From contig OZ038422.1 in assembly GCA_964036155.1 (NCBI GenBank), positions 43,051,201 through 43,115,200 of the forward strand: 64,000 bases of DNA, given 5' to 3'. The notes beneath the pieces are model-generated. The model had not been told where the DNA came from, did no database searches, and was given only the letters and a program-made list of their open reading frames with translations. The first letter of the stretch is position 1. Every line of letters begins with the position of its first letter. Source of the stretch: Diploscapter coronatus. Lineage: Eukaryota > Nematoda > Chromadorea > Rhabditida > Rhabditidae. This document shows positions 49,051 to 61,343 of this stretch, piece after piece. A program made the translations under genes and the position numbers.

Positions 49051-49947
49051 TCGCAGCCCCGAGTTCCTGGTTGACGAAAAAAAGCTGAAGCTTGTGCCGG
49101 AGGCAGAGAGAAAGAAGCTGCTGAAGAAGTACACCCCGACCGCAACACGGAATATTCTTCTGGTCCGACATGGACACTACGACGAGGACACTGGAAAACT
49201 GACCACGCTGGGTGAGTTCATTAGTTTTTTTTTTTCAAAAAGAAACTTCAAACTTTTATAAACTTGTGCTTATAAATCGATTTTTAAAGTTTGCAGAAAA
49301 AGATCCTACTTTTGGAAAAAAGGAACAGAAATAGTAATTTTATTTTTGTTTCGAGAAAAATGACTTATTTTTCCTTTTTATCGAGACCGTTTCGCTTAAA
49401 AGTTGCAATTTTGTAAAAAAAAAAAAACATTTTTCTTGTCAGAAAAAAATTGAATTTAGCATCTCGTGCTCTATGCTGTCGGAAGGGGCGCCCTACCCCC
49501 CAATCCCAAGTGCTTCATACTGGAAGCCACCCGCTTCGGTACCAATTTTTATGCAGATATGGAAAAATAACATTATCGATGAAATGCACTAAAAAATTCG
49601 AAATTTACTAACCTGATTTGCAAATTTTTAAGGATTTCTATGTGGGTGGAGCTCATGCCGAAGCGGCGTTCCGCAACTACTTCTACCGAGCCGCACCCGA
49701 TCAGCGAAAGGACAGTTTCGAGCTGCTGATCGGGCACGCTAATATAACACGCTATTGCGTCGTCAGGTTGGAAATTTCATTATTTACTTACAAATAATTG
49801 AATAGATTTAAAAGTGCGGTTAACCGCGATTCGAAATTTCAACTATTCTTTGTTTTCAGGGGTGTGTGTGTGTGTGATTGTGTGGCGGGAAGTGATGTCG
49901 TCTACCTCCTCGTGGTACTTCCTGGATATCCTGCAAAGGATAACTGA
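49051..49947 (+). pseudogene. Broken PGAM5 (mitochondrial Ser/Thr phosphatase)
   Basis: Three exon-like pieces match PGAM5, a histidine-phosphatase-fold enzyme of mitochondria. 49051-49211 has the catalytic loop (ATRNILLVRHGHYDED), 49460-49538 has SEGAPYPPIPSASYWKPPAS, and 49633-49766 has AEAAFRNYFYRAAPDQRKDS followed by LLIGHANITRY with the second catalytic His. The expected segment between the first two (about 40-50 residues including the TRA-E-T helix) is absent, and the splice phases do not match there, so an exon seems lost. The last exon (49,860-49,947) runs into a GT microsatellite and ends in unrelated sequence instead of the conserved C-terminus. No start codon or mitochondrial anchor was found upstream. 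AATAAA occurs at 50,009. Confidence 0.78.
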
Positions 49948-50241
49948 ACGACGGCAACAATAATCTGAAAATCTCAAAATATTTCCAATTATCACCTTTG
50001 AAATAGACAATAAATAATTTAACTAACAAATGAATAGTTCAAATTAAAGAAATTTTCAAAGTAAAAAATTTCGTCTTAGTCCTACTGTGCATGCCTTTCC
50101 CAGAATTGAAATATTTTTCTTGTTTATTTGATTAATGTGTGCCTTCTTTGATCCAATGATGATCTGTTGTACATCGTACAAATTCTGACCATATTTGTGT
50201 GTGATGATTCTTGGGATCCGTTTATCACCAGTTTGTTTTGC

Positions 50242-50465
50242 ATATCTTTCGTATATTTTTCATATACTTTTCTTATATTTTTCATATACTTTTCTTATAT
50301 TTTTCATATACTTTTCTTATATTTTTCATATACTTCTCTTATATTTTTCATATATTTTTCGTATATTTTTCATACTTTTCTTATATTTTTCATATACTTC
50401 TCTTATATTTTTCATATATTTTTCGTATATTTTTCATACTTTTCTTATATTTTTCATATATCTTT
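50242..50465. repeat. AT-rich minisatellite, unit about 21-22 bp
   Basis: About ten tandem copies of tttttcatatacttttctta-like units with variants (ttctct, tatttttcg). The open frames through it, rich in Tyr/Phe/Ile/Ser, come from the repeat and not from a gene. Confidence 0.9.
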
Positions 50466-51807
50466 GCATCAGAGCTGAGACGAAATTAAAATTTTTAAAT
50501 TTGAAATCGAAATTTCGTCTCAACTTTGAGAAGTTCATCACATTAATCGTATCTCCGACACGAAATTCGCTAAATTTGGAAATCTTGTCAGGACGAATCA
50601 AATTGTTACCTTAATTCATTCGGGTATTTTTTTAATAAAAAAATGACGTTTTGAGATATGTATACGAAGTATTTAAAATTTTTAAAAATTGTATAAAGTA
50701 AACATCTTTATCTTCAATTTGTATTAAAAATTTCAAGCTTGTAAAAAATATAATGCGATTAAAAATAACTCCCAGGATTTGTCGAAGTTTGATTCATTGA
50801 GATCTGTAATTGTCTCGAAAAAATCGATTAGTCTAAATATTCTTTTAAAAAGTAATCGAGCAAAATTGTGAAAAACTGGATTTTGATGGGTTGTCGATAA
50901 AATGAACAGGTAATTCTTCAATTAAATTGATTCCAAAAACGTTCAACATTTATTTCGTTCCTCATGATAAGTGCTAGAATTCAGTGAAATGAATGAGTTA
51001 AGAAAAGTGTCATACTCACTACGTTACACGGCTTCTCTTTTCTGTGTCTCTTAGCGAGAGAGATAAAATTCACCATAGCATTTACCATAAATCAGTGATT
51101 GACCTATTGATATAGCGACGATTACGGTTGCTCCCTCGTTAAAGAGAAAAAAGAAAATTTGCGCCTCCTCATTCCGTGTGATATTTTTTTCGCTTTTTCT
51201 TTTCTCGTCCGTTGTTTATACTGTAAAATGGAAATTCACGTAATGCAAATGTGTCGTATTGAATTGTGAAAATTATGATTGGAAGGCAAGAAAGTTGTGG
51301 GGATTGGATATTTGGGTGATGTTGATGGAGGGACGAAAGGTGAAGAGGAGAGAGATGAGGGCGGAAGGGGAAGGAACAGCTGATGCGGCAGCTCAGCTCT
51401 GCCCAGGACCCAGAGCCAGGGGCGATCGACAGACCAAGGGACTTTGTCGCCTTTCTGCCTCTTTACTACGCTCTTCCCCCGTCCTTCGCAATCAGTCAGT
51501 CTCTCCTTCAAACGTTTTTGCGTCTTCCCGCATAGCTCTGTCTGATTTGTGTAGGCTGCAGAGGGAATGGATGACTCGCACTCTGTCCCTCTGCTACTCT
51601 GTCTCTGTTCGTGCAACGATCAACTCCACATTTCTGCGCTCAGTGCCAAATCTCCAAATCTTCCATTATCTTCATCTTATCTTTTCTCCAATCGATACAT
51701 CGATTTTATTGCTCCCTGCTACTTATTACTACATTCATCTTTTAATCATTCAGATTTTCAGAACGAATGCATAATAACTAAATCGGAATCGATAAACTTC
51801 TATAGGA
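50466..51807. other. Upstream region of the dystrophin-like gene
   Basis: No gene recognised. From about 51,250 the sequence becomes mixed purine/pyrimidine tracts and ends in cttctatag, an acceptor-like site 2 nt before the dystrophin-like ATG. A 5' untranslated exon or promoter is likely here but cannot be placed. Confidence 0.5.
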
Positions 51808-54800
51808 ATGTTGTTTTCTGGCGGTTCACAGGCCAAATCAAAGAAAGACGACAAGAAGGAAAGGAGGAGCAGCAGAGGTTTGCATGCAGTTTTGCCGATT
51901 CATGAAGTTGTCAGATTCAGATGAGAAGTATGAAATCCAAGAGAACGTGTTCATGCGATGGGCCAATTCGCTGCTGGCTAACGATCCAATCAAAGTAGTC
52001 TTTTTCCATCAAAAATATTCTATTTTGCTTCGTTTTCAAAATGATGTTACAATTTATCCACAGCATATTCAGCGGTATCATCATCGAAACGATTTACTTT
52101 TTCAGGATTTCAAAGACCTGGCGGACATCAAATACATCGCGCCCGTCGTGCAGCTCGTCACTGGAAATAATCTGGTAATCCTTTCAATTTCATCATGATA
52201 AGGATTGAGAATATTCCACTTCTGAAATTTAGCAATTTTATTCCGCTCACTTGCGTCCAGCTATGATTCCATCTTGCAGAAATTTTTGGGATAATTCCTC
52301 TGACGTTTCCCCTAATTTCAGCCTTTGACTGGCGAGCGTCTGGACGATTGTCACGCGATTCTGCAGGCTCTGTCCGATCTGAAGACCGTCCCACAGGATT
52401 TTGTCGACTCGCAGCAGGTTATTTTATTGGCTATTCGTGCAACATTAAGGCTTAAACTTGATCAAGAACAAGACGATTTGGATATTTCGAAATTCGATTC
52501 AAACTTAATTTTGTTCTAGAAAAACTTCCGATCTTGATCTCGGTTTTCTGTTCGTCCCTGATTTCGATCATGTTTATTTGCTGTTTTACTTTGCACTACA
52601 ATATTCTTCTTGTGGTTCTAACAAATTGCAATTAGAAAGTTTTCAGAAGGCAGTGCTGAATGTCTGGTGGACGATTATCAAGGCCTTCTGGAAAAATTTC
52701 GCTCCTAAGCCATTTGGAGAAGAAAAAGTGGGGAAGTTTATGAAATCATGTTAGAAATGAAGAAAACTCAGCTGATGGAAGCAATAAAGGACTGGTGTTT
52801 GGAAGCGACGAAGGGTAATGAGTCTGTGTGCATCAACGACTTCACCTCCTCTTGGAGAGATGGTCATGCATTCAATGCTCTTCTGCATTCCATCGAGTGA
52901 GTTGATTATTTCTGAATTTTGTATACATGCAAGCAAGCACTGTGTGCGAAAGAAATTACATTGTTGATAGAGGCAAATTTATCCAAAACTCTTGAAGCAG
53001 AATTTTTCAAAACTAAAAAGCAATTCGTTCAGCCATTATGCCGAAAGGACTTTCTATCAAAAACCGACTTAAAATATTTACTTCTTGAACAACACATCAT
53101 TTATGATGCTATTTTGTGATAATTGCATTAGTAGCTCCACTTCGTATTGTGTCTTAACGATAGAAAGCATCTTTCTCTCTGTATTTCCATATTATTTTTC
53201 TTTTCACGCTATAGAAATAGCACGAATAGAGTGGAGAGGGGAAAGATTCTTTCGTAGTTAGGTAACAGAATAGTGCTATCTCATCTTTTTTATCTGAGAG
53301 TCGTGAAGTTATCATGAAAAAGCCAAGTCTCATTTTGACCAAGATGTATGCAGAATAACTTGCATATAATAATTGTCTGAATTTCAGCCACAATCTGGTC
53401 AATTTGAAGAAGCTCGACTCGATGAGTGCGATCGAGAGAATCGATTCTGCTTTCGGCATCGCAGAGGCGCATTTCAGAGCAAGTCGATTCCTCACTCCTA
53501 AAGGTTGGCTTTCTTTATTTAATTTCATCATGTATTTCCTTTCCACCTCGTAAATCTCCACTCTGTCACAGTATGTCAGTTTGTAGATGATATCTCTCAC
53601 TCTTGCCGCATTTGCGCAATACAATCCTTCAATGCGAAACAGGACAATAGAGAGCGAAGGGCGATATTTCCTAATTGCGGTTCGTTTTGTACACAACCAA
53701 TGGAATGGGAGAGTGGGAAAGGAGAGAGGAGATGACCTAGTGCAGGCAGTGTTGTGCCTCGGTCTACCTGTGCTGAGTCTCTCCTTCTCTTCCCCTCTCC
53801 CCCTTTTTGTCCATTCTTTCACCTTGCTTTCTGTTTTCCTTGTCCTCTTGCCAAATGAATTTGTCGAAATTTATCCGATTCTTGATCAGCGTACGAATTT
53901 CTTTCTGATCGTTTTCAGCTACTTCGAAATCTCATGTTCTATCACTATTTGTTCGTTTCTCTTCTTTTAACAATCGTCTTCCAAACTGGTCACATTTCGA
54001 CTTATTATCCTCTGCTTGTATCCTCATCTCTTAAGTCAATCTTCGCTAGGGCCTTTCTTTATTTGTATCTTCTGTTTTGTCCTTTACCACCCCTTTCCTT
54101 TTTATATTTTCGCGCATCGCTGCAAGAATGCAGCGGATCTGCCTGATTGTCTGATTGAGTGACTGCGCGAGTCATTTCGGTAATAAATGAGAGTCGGGAG
54201 GCAATTAGCGGATTTAGGCAGTGCACTTCGAAGTTTTATTTCGCGCGGAATAAAAAGAATGGCAATGAAACGCGATTTCTGCCGATTTGCCCGATTTTCG
54301 CGATTTTTCAAATCAACGTCCGCTGCGCAGATCGCTCAATTTCGGCCTATCTTCCATTTCCGCTTGAATTCTTATTTAAACTTTCATCATTGCATCAACA
54401 CCCATTTTGTGCTTCTCTCCACTCCTTCCATTCTTCCCTGTTGACTGTTTGTTCACGCTCTGTTCTGCAGCCCGCTTCCAGCCTAGGCCTTTTCATCTTT
54501 CACCATTTCCACCCTTTCAGCCGATAATCGTTCCTGCGCCTGCTTGAGCCCTCTTCATTCTCATTGCAAAACGATTCGCGCTTCTTTCGTTGTACAAAAA
54601 TGGTCGATTCATCGAAAACATGTGCGTTTTGTTTTTATTGAAAAAGTCGCAAAATTAATTCTTCCATCATGCGATATTTGCGAGAAGATAGGCTTTGATT
54701 GCCCGATTCCTGAATTGTATCAAGGGTTTTGTTTTGATTCCTCAAAGTTTCTATCAAGAAGATTCCTTTTCGTCCATTATCTTTTGCTCGATCTCACTCA

Positions 54801-57800
54801 CCATCTATTTGTATCAAGCCCAACAAAAAGCTTTACTATTCATCTCTGCATCTCTATCGAACCTTTCTTTTTTCTCTTCCCTGCAATCTTTCCACTTTAT
54901 TTATTTTCTCGTCTGCTCTCTCCTCATTCTTCATATTCCTTCAGCAGCTCTTAGTTTTTTCTTCTTCCGAGTAACCTCTTTTCTATCTGTTTAGTTCATT
55001 CGGTTTGGTTTTTCTTTCGATTTTCAAAGTTTCTCCTCTCGCCTAGCGACTGACCTAAGCCTAAGCAGGTTAGGAGTGACGATTCCTCCACTTACTGCCT
55101 GCTTCCTTGATAACTGCTCCTTCGATTTGCAGGTCATTTTTGTCGTTCACCTTCTGCATTCCTTTATGTTTGATCACTTCAACATTCCAGTTCATCCTCG
55201 CTTTTATCGATTATTTGTCAGTTTTGTTCAGTTTTGCGTGTGTTTGTACGTTCCCAGTTCAGTCCATTTTCCCTGTCTGAGTGACACATACAAGTCTACC
55301 TGTGAGTAGGAGTCTCGAATGTCGAATGACAGGTTCCCCTACCTAATCACCTCTCTCCCCTCTCTCTTTTTCTCTATCAGCTTATCAGTCAATCGATGAC
55401 CATTCCTCCCTCCCAGCTGCAGCTGCGTTATCCCCTTGTCTTTAGTCCCCATCCCCTGTTCCACTTCCCTCCCCTTCACAGATCCAGGCATTGATTGTCT
55501 GTATATCTCCCAGCTTCCATATTCATGTATCTCATTCTCATTCCCTAGGGATCTCTGCCCTTTGCATTGTTGCGGTCGTTCTGCTTCCAAACTGTACAAT
55601 GCAATGCAATGCATTACATTAATTGCCTATGTAATCTCATCCAAATTCTCGTTTGAAAGCGTTGTATTCCATACATTTTGTGGGATTGATTCGGACATGT
55701 TATCTGCATTTTATTCGTGAGAAACTTATTTGTCATTTGATACATTTTTTTTGCATTATAGTTAAAGTCCCTAGGCTTCCACCCTCTTGAAAAAAAACCA
55801 TCTTTGGTAGAAATATGGTAGTTTGAAACTATAACTCGAGAGAGGGAATATTTTCAAACCCAAAATGTCATCATAGTCCACCCTAAATCGACGATAAGCC
55901 TGATAATATGGTTCTGATCCAAAAAGTAGGCCAAAATACTCGCACACAACCACGCACAAACAATATTTCGCTTTGTGAAAATGTGTTCATTTTGGGTGGC
56001 GAATTTTGCAATTTTTAGATAAGAATGTTTATTTATATTTTTCTTCAAAAGAGCTCTTCTTTACAGTCCGAATCATCTTTCTATATAAAAAGTTTAACCA
56101 AAAGCGCGATTTAGCGAATCTATTTGGAGACCCTAATTATAGTGCGCTAAATATTCGAACCAATTTCGACTTTTCCGATAAATTAGCATAAGAATATGAA
56201 AATCAATATCTTACCAAGTACATAGAATTGTATCATATCTTTAGTCAAACTACTAAGCGTCATAATTTAATTAAGCTTGATGATATTTTGATATTTTGTT
56301 TTTTTTTCAATATTCTGCTCAGATATAATCTTTTAGTGCGCCCTGTAAAAATTATTTACGAATATCATACTCGAAGTGAAAAAAAGACAAATACTTTTCA
56401 CAGAAACTTTATCTTTGATTCTTGAAATCTGATGAGTAATTCTTACAAAGTTGTCTTGTCTTAAAACGCTGAAATTCAATCCATCATCTACTTTGTGACT
56501 ATGAAATCTTCCTTTCTAACCTAATTGCAATTAGCACGTGTGTTTGCAATTGCTTCATCTGTTTTGCCGCTTTTTCTCCATTTGATCGATGTTCCATTTC
56601 ATCATTCCCCAATCCAATCCAATCCAATTTATCGATTTGTTCATTCAGAGCTCCACGGCGAGCACCTCGATTCCCGTTCAGTTGTTGTCTATTTGATGAC
56701 GCTCTTCCTCTCCGTCAAAGGGACTAATCAGCAAATGGTATTTCCCTCCTGAATATTCCTAATCAGTATTCGATTTCAACCGATTATTCAGGATACGGTA
56801 CAGTCTCCACTCATGCAGCCCTCTACTTCACGAGATCCTAATGGTGAGTTTAAACCTCATCACAACATTCAATGAAAAAAGCATAGTGGCGAGCAAAAGT
56901 TTTTTTTTTTTTTTTTTTTATTAAAGCATAAACATTTAATGATTTGATGCGGTTGAGTTTTGGCGGCTGTGAGTACTTTTGTCCCAAGGAATGAAATGAG
57001 CATTTTTATGTATCAAAAGTGAGTGCTTATGTCCAAAGCGTATGGAATATGAAATAGTGGAGGAGAGATAGAAAAAAAAAAGACTAAATATGTTTGGATT
57101 CAAAAATTATATGTATGTGTCATAATATTTACCTGGTAAAAAGATGATGCCATTCCGTGCCAGATTTTCAATCAATCTTCTCACTTCTCGGTTCAGAGCC
57201 ACTTCCTCCCCCAGTTCCTCCTCATCACTCAGCAGCAGCAGCAGCAGCCCCTTCTGCCCCAGTGCCGCCAGTACATTCCTCTGCAATCGAACAGACGTCC
57301 CCTCCACACACACCTCTGCATGGCTCCCCTATGCTGCAGGCGAACTATCCTGTAGACGAAGATCAGCAAAGCCTTCTTCAACAACAGATTCAACTAATTC
57401 AGACACAACACAGTAAGTCCATTTTTCCTTTTTGTAATTTTTTTTTTTTTTTATAAATATCCAAGAACGTAATTTTCTTTGATTCTCACAAATGAAGATC
57501 AGCTTCATTTGTTTTAAATGCCGTAGATTTTGGAATGCAGGATTTAGGAAGATAAAATGATGGTCATAGGTATGGAAGAAAGCATATTATTATTGCTCGA
57601 TTTTTTAAATTTCGGTGAACATATTCATCAAAATATGAGTACATGTAGAACTTGGAAATTTATAAAATCGTATCCCGAACCGATTCCATAAAATGGATAT
57701 AGACATGCAGCCATATTCATTCATGGTTTTACCCGATATTCTTCGAAGAATTCGTTAGAGCCTAAAATGGCAAACGTAATTCATCGAAAATCTCTCTTTA

Positions 57801-60800
57801 GCAGCTGATTTTTCAGCTCCATTGACAGCGACAACTTCTGGTGGTTCTGATCAAAAAGCGCATACGCAGAAATCCGACAAGAACGCCGATTTAGAAGTAA
57901 GCACAATTTAATGAAAATTGTCGAGTTATTTGTTTCTATTGCAGAACACAGAAGTTCGTTCCCGCAAGTCGTCCTCTTCCTCTCACAAATCCTCGTCAAA
58001 GAGCAAAAAGACGAGAAAAGAGGAGCTGGCGGCTGAATTCGAGACTGCACTCGAGCAGGTAAATCAATTGAATAAATGGAAGGATGAAGATTGATTAGAG
58101 GCAGAGCTAGGAAGCATTCGAGCCTGACTCTAAAATAAACGAAACTTGACTGCAGAGATAAATCAGTTATGACGTCATTGTGACTTGTTAAAATTTTGAC
58201 AATGACATAAGAAAAATAGTTTGCAAAATTGTAATGGTAAAGTTGCTCAACTATTCTTTTCTTTGATTGAAGAAAATTGTCTGTTTTGAGGTGTTGGCCT
58301 GGCTGCTGGAAGCAGAAGAGGAATTGGCGACTTTGACGGACAAGCAGCGGACGGAGTTGAGTGCTGTCAGGAGCCAGTTCAACGATTTCGAGCAGTTCAT
58401 GGCCAGTTTGACCGATAGTCAAGATACGGTCGGAAAGGTTTTGCACAGGTTGGTCTTTATGGAACATTTCTAGAAAGATTGAAATTCTTAATAGACGCTT
58501 TTCTAACATTCAAGCTGACCACTTTTCTATATCTTCCATTTGCTAAAAATCAAGATTGGTAGAATTGTCAAGGCCAAATCCAAAGTCAAGTAGCCATCTT
58601 ACACATACACTTCTGATTCTAACAAATCTCAACCTTTTTCTTCAAAAATGTCAACGTTTGTTCCCTTCTAAACTATAAACAATTGACTTTATTAGCGGTA
58701 GACCAACTTGTAAGGAATTGTCAGCAAAATTGCTAAAGAGGTATTTTCATGTGTATTTAACCCTACATCTTTCCGTTGTCTCCTAGACTTTTAGAACCAC
58801 CCTAAATATGAGTTAATGAAGTACACCTCATTTGAGTTGTTGATCAGAGAGGTGTGCGGAGCTGGATTTTTAAAAATTTTCGTATAGAAATGGAAACTTT
58901 CCCGATCTCAAAACCAACAATCGAAATTCCGCACACTCCTGTTGTTGAAGTTTGAAATGTTCGAAAAACGACTATGAAATTTACTTCAGAGGTCAAGTTC
59001 TATGTAGCAAGGCTGATACAGAAGAAGAGAAGGAAGCGATACAGAAGCAATTGCAAGTCGTCAATACTCAGGTACTTTAAGAGTTTATTTTTAATAGTTA
59101 AATCATGAAGATTTTGTAAGCAATGAAATTGAAATTCAGACTATTTTGTTTCCTAAGAATAAAATTCGAATGAATACTGCAATTTCTAAATTCATAACTT
59201 CAGTGGGAAGAGTTACGAGCTTTGGCAATGGACAGACAAGCCGCTCTGCAATCGCAACTGAATGCTCTGCAAGTGGCCGAGTTGCAGCGAGTAGAGGTGT
59301 GGCTGACAGAGACGGAGAGGATGATCGACGAGGCCCCGCCTCTTGCAGCCACACAGCCGGAGGCTATTCAACAGATAGATGTCCACGAGAAATTGCAGAA
59401 CAGAGTCGATGCTTTCCAGGAGAAAATCGACTCGCTCAGCACGTTCGTTGCTGTAGTAAGTGAATTTTAGAAAATTTAGTTTTCATTGCTCTAAATCATG
59501 AATAGATACAAATTCGGCAATCTGAAAAAGTTATAACATCGTAGCATCAAATTAGTGTGCAAAAATAATCTCTGCCTTACCTCATTTCCTACTCTAATTA
59601 ATACTAATTAGAATGTTACGATATTTCCAAACTGACTATTTCTATCCTTTGGAAAGATTGAGAAATTTCTGTTTATAAATATTTAAAATCCAATTTTCAT
59701 TTAGTTATGATAAGATTTTTCATTTTTCCTCGAAAATTGTCTTTTCTTTTAAAATAGGCTCAAATTTTAGGTGGATGAAGGCGATGTGAATGATGAAGCC
59801 GTTGCGACTTTGGAAATCGCGCTGCAATCAGTTGGAAACCGATGGCAGAAGGTGAGAATGTCGATCTTCTTTCCTTTCTTGACCATTGTCGATGATGTGT
59901 TCAGGTTTGTGAATGGGCAGAGAAGCGAGCAGCCAAGCTGGATGGCCTGGCAGAGCTGTGCGAGCAGACAGAGAAGGAGTTCGAGAAACTGAATGACTGG
60001 CTCAAGGCTAGGGAGCACGAATTGCTCGGACTCAAGTCTGCACACCATTTGGAGGATGCTGACCAGGTCAATACTTATCTCAAATACTTCTTTCATCATC
60101 GAAAAAGATTAGTTTGTGAAGTGCATCATGTATCAGGTCCGATACAATTGAATTTTGAAATGTCTGAATAACTCGATAGGGATGTCCGGAATTACTACTC
60201 TGACTCTGAAAATTCCGACTTCCAGGCATTTTTGGGCTCAAAATTTCAATTCCGATTCGGTCATGCTTGAAAACTTCATTTGGATTTTTAAAATAAAAAC
60301 TCCGAACATCTTACTCAGAATGCTTTTAGATAGGAACTTTCGTTCCAGATTTGATGGAATTTTCAGAGTTCGGTATTTTCCTGATGCAGTAATTTCGAAC
60401 CAATACATTTTTTTGCTTCTTTTGCAGGTAGCCGAACAAGTTCGCAAGCTGCAGCGATGCGAGGCCTCACTCGAGGCAGAGCACGGCTCCTTCGTTCGCC
60501 TGTCGCAGCTGAGCTGTGAATTGGTCGCTCGACTGGACGAGGCGAATGGAGAGGCAGCGAATGCGGTGCGGCGGCGACTCGACACAGTCACTCAAAGATG
60601 GGACAATCTGGTGGCCAGGATCGAGGAGCACAGCAAGACGTTGGTCGTCAGTGGGAAGGCCGACGTCAAACAGTTCAAGGTAAGAGTCGCTTTTCAAATA
60701 GGCTGTTATAGGCTTGAATATGTCGTAGAAGTGTAGCTTCTTCATCAATAAGATAATGTCGTAGGGTTCGACTATGCCATATGAAAAAATTATCGCCGAA

Positions 60801-60941
60801 AATGAGTTGAATATGCTCTAGGCTTTCGCAAATTGCAAAGAACCTCAGTTCTAAGGTATTGCTTTCGTGAATTCTGATTTTTCTGACGATGAAAAACAAA
60901 AAAAATCAACACTACGATTTCAGAAAAAAAAATATTTGTAG
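51808..60941 (+). CDS. Dystrophin-like protein, short: two CH domains and spectrin repeats
   Basis: Predicted actin-binding cytoskeletal linker. Exons: 51808-51877, 51915-51994, 52106-52174, 52322-52417, 52647-52727, 52772-52896, 53388-53503, 56649-56737, 56792-56843, 57197-57412, 57802-57896, 57945-58058, 58273-58448, 58990-59071, 59204-59455, 59771-59851, 59905-60066, 60428-60679, 60924-60941; 741 residues. CH1 is diverged (NVFMRWANSLL, VLNVWWTIIKAF). CH2 has INDFTSSWRDGHAFNALLHS and the dystrophin-type ending SRSVVVYLMTLF. A Pro/Ala/Gln hinge with a poly-Ala run follows, then about three spectrin-type coiled repeats (VLAWLLEAEEEL, VEVWLTETERMI, FEKLNDWLKARE). The WW-EF-ZZ region of dystrophin is absent; the frame ends in a tiny exon KKKYL-stop, with AATAAA at 61,086. 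Either a short isoform or the head of a longer gene. The exon 5-6 junction (44-nt intron) was chosen as the only in-frame one with a good acceptor. Confidence 0.83.
53504..56648 (+). other. Long pyrimidine-rich intron of the dystrophin-like gene
   Basis: A 3.1 kb intron between the CH2 exons. The sense strand is C/T-rich from about 53,750 to 55,600, like the semaphorin upstream region and first intron. Open frames of over 100 codons here are low-complexity and lack homology. No nested gene was recognised. Confidence 0.6.
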
Positions 60942-61343
60942 TATTGTTCTTGAAACATGCGGCAGAATGTATAATTTAGGAACATTAGATTCAACGAAAA
61001 TAATTTATTACTTTAGAGAAGAGAACAGTCCAAAGAAAAATCAACAATTCAAACAAATTTGGGAATAAGGGCGGAGAGAGAAGAACAATAAATAAAGAAA
61101 TGAAAAGAAAAACAATAATTAAAAAAGAAAAAAGTCATACCATAAAAACACAAAATATTGCATCTAAATTCATGAATATTTGGATTGACTCAGATAGTTC
61201 CTTGTCAAGATTGGTATTGATTAATTCACTGAATCGATTGTTTGATAAAAATTCCAATATTGAAACAAATGAATCAACCCAAACAAGTTGTCTTCTCTAA
61301 GCAAGGATTGCCCTGCAGTGTTAGTCTTCCATCTTTCACTCGC
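60942..61343. other. Overlapping convergent 3' ends
   Basis: Holds AATAAA for the plus-strand dystrophin-like gene (61,086-61,091) and, on the minus strand, AATAAA (complement of 61,004-61,009) for the zinc-finger gene, so the two 3' untranslated regions may overlap by about 80 bp. No other content recognised. Confidence 0.5.

Noticed and set aside
50167..50614. Tyr/Phe/Ile-rich open frames in three frames
   Set aside because: All frames of a 21-22-bp AT-rich tandem repeat stay open; this is a minisatellite, not a gene.
52736..52754. Possible 19-nt intron or premature stop between CH1 and CH2
   Set aside because: It does not restore frame. A 44-nt intron 52,728-52,771 with a good acceptor does.
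53154..53822. 222-codon open frame on the - strand
   Set aside because: Lies over a CH2 exon and a C/T-rich intron; basic low-complexity translation without homology.
57781..58509. 242-codon open frame on the - strand
   Set aside because: Antisense to dystrophin-like exons 11-13; the plus strand carries clear spectrin-repeat coding with splice sites.
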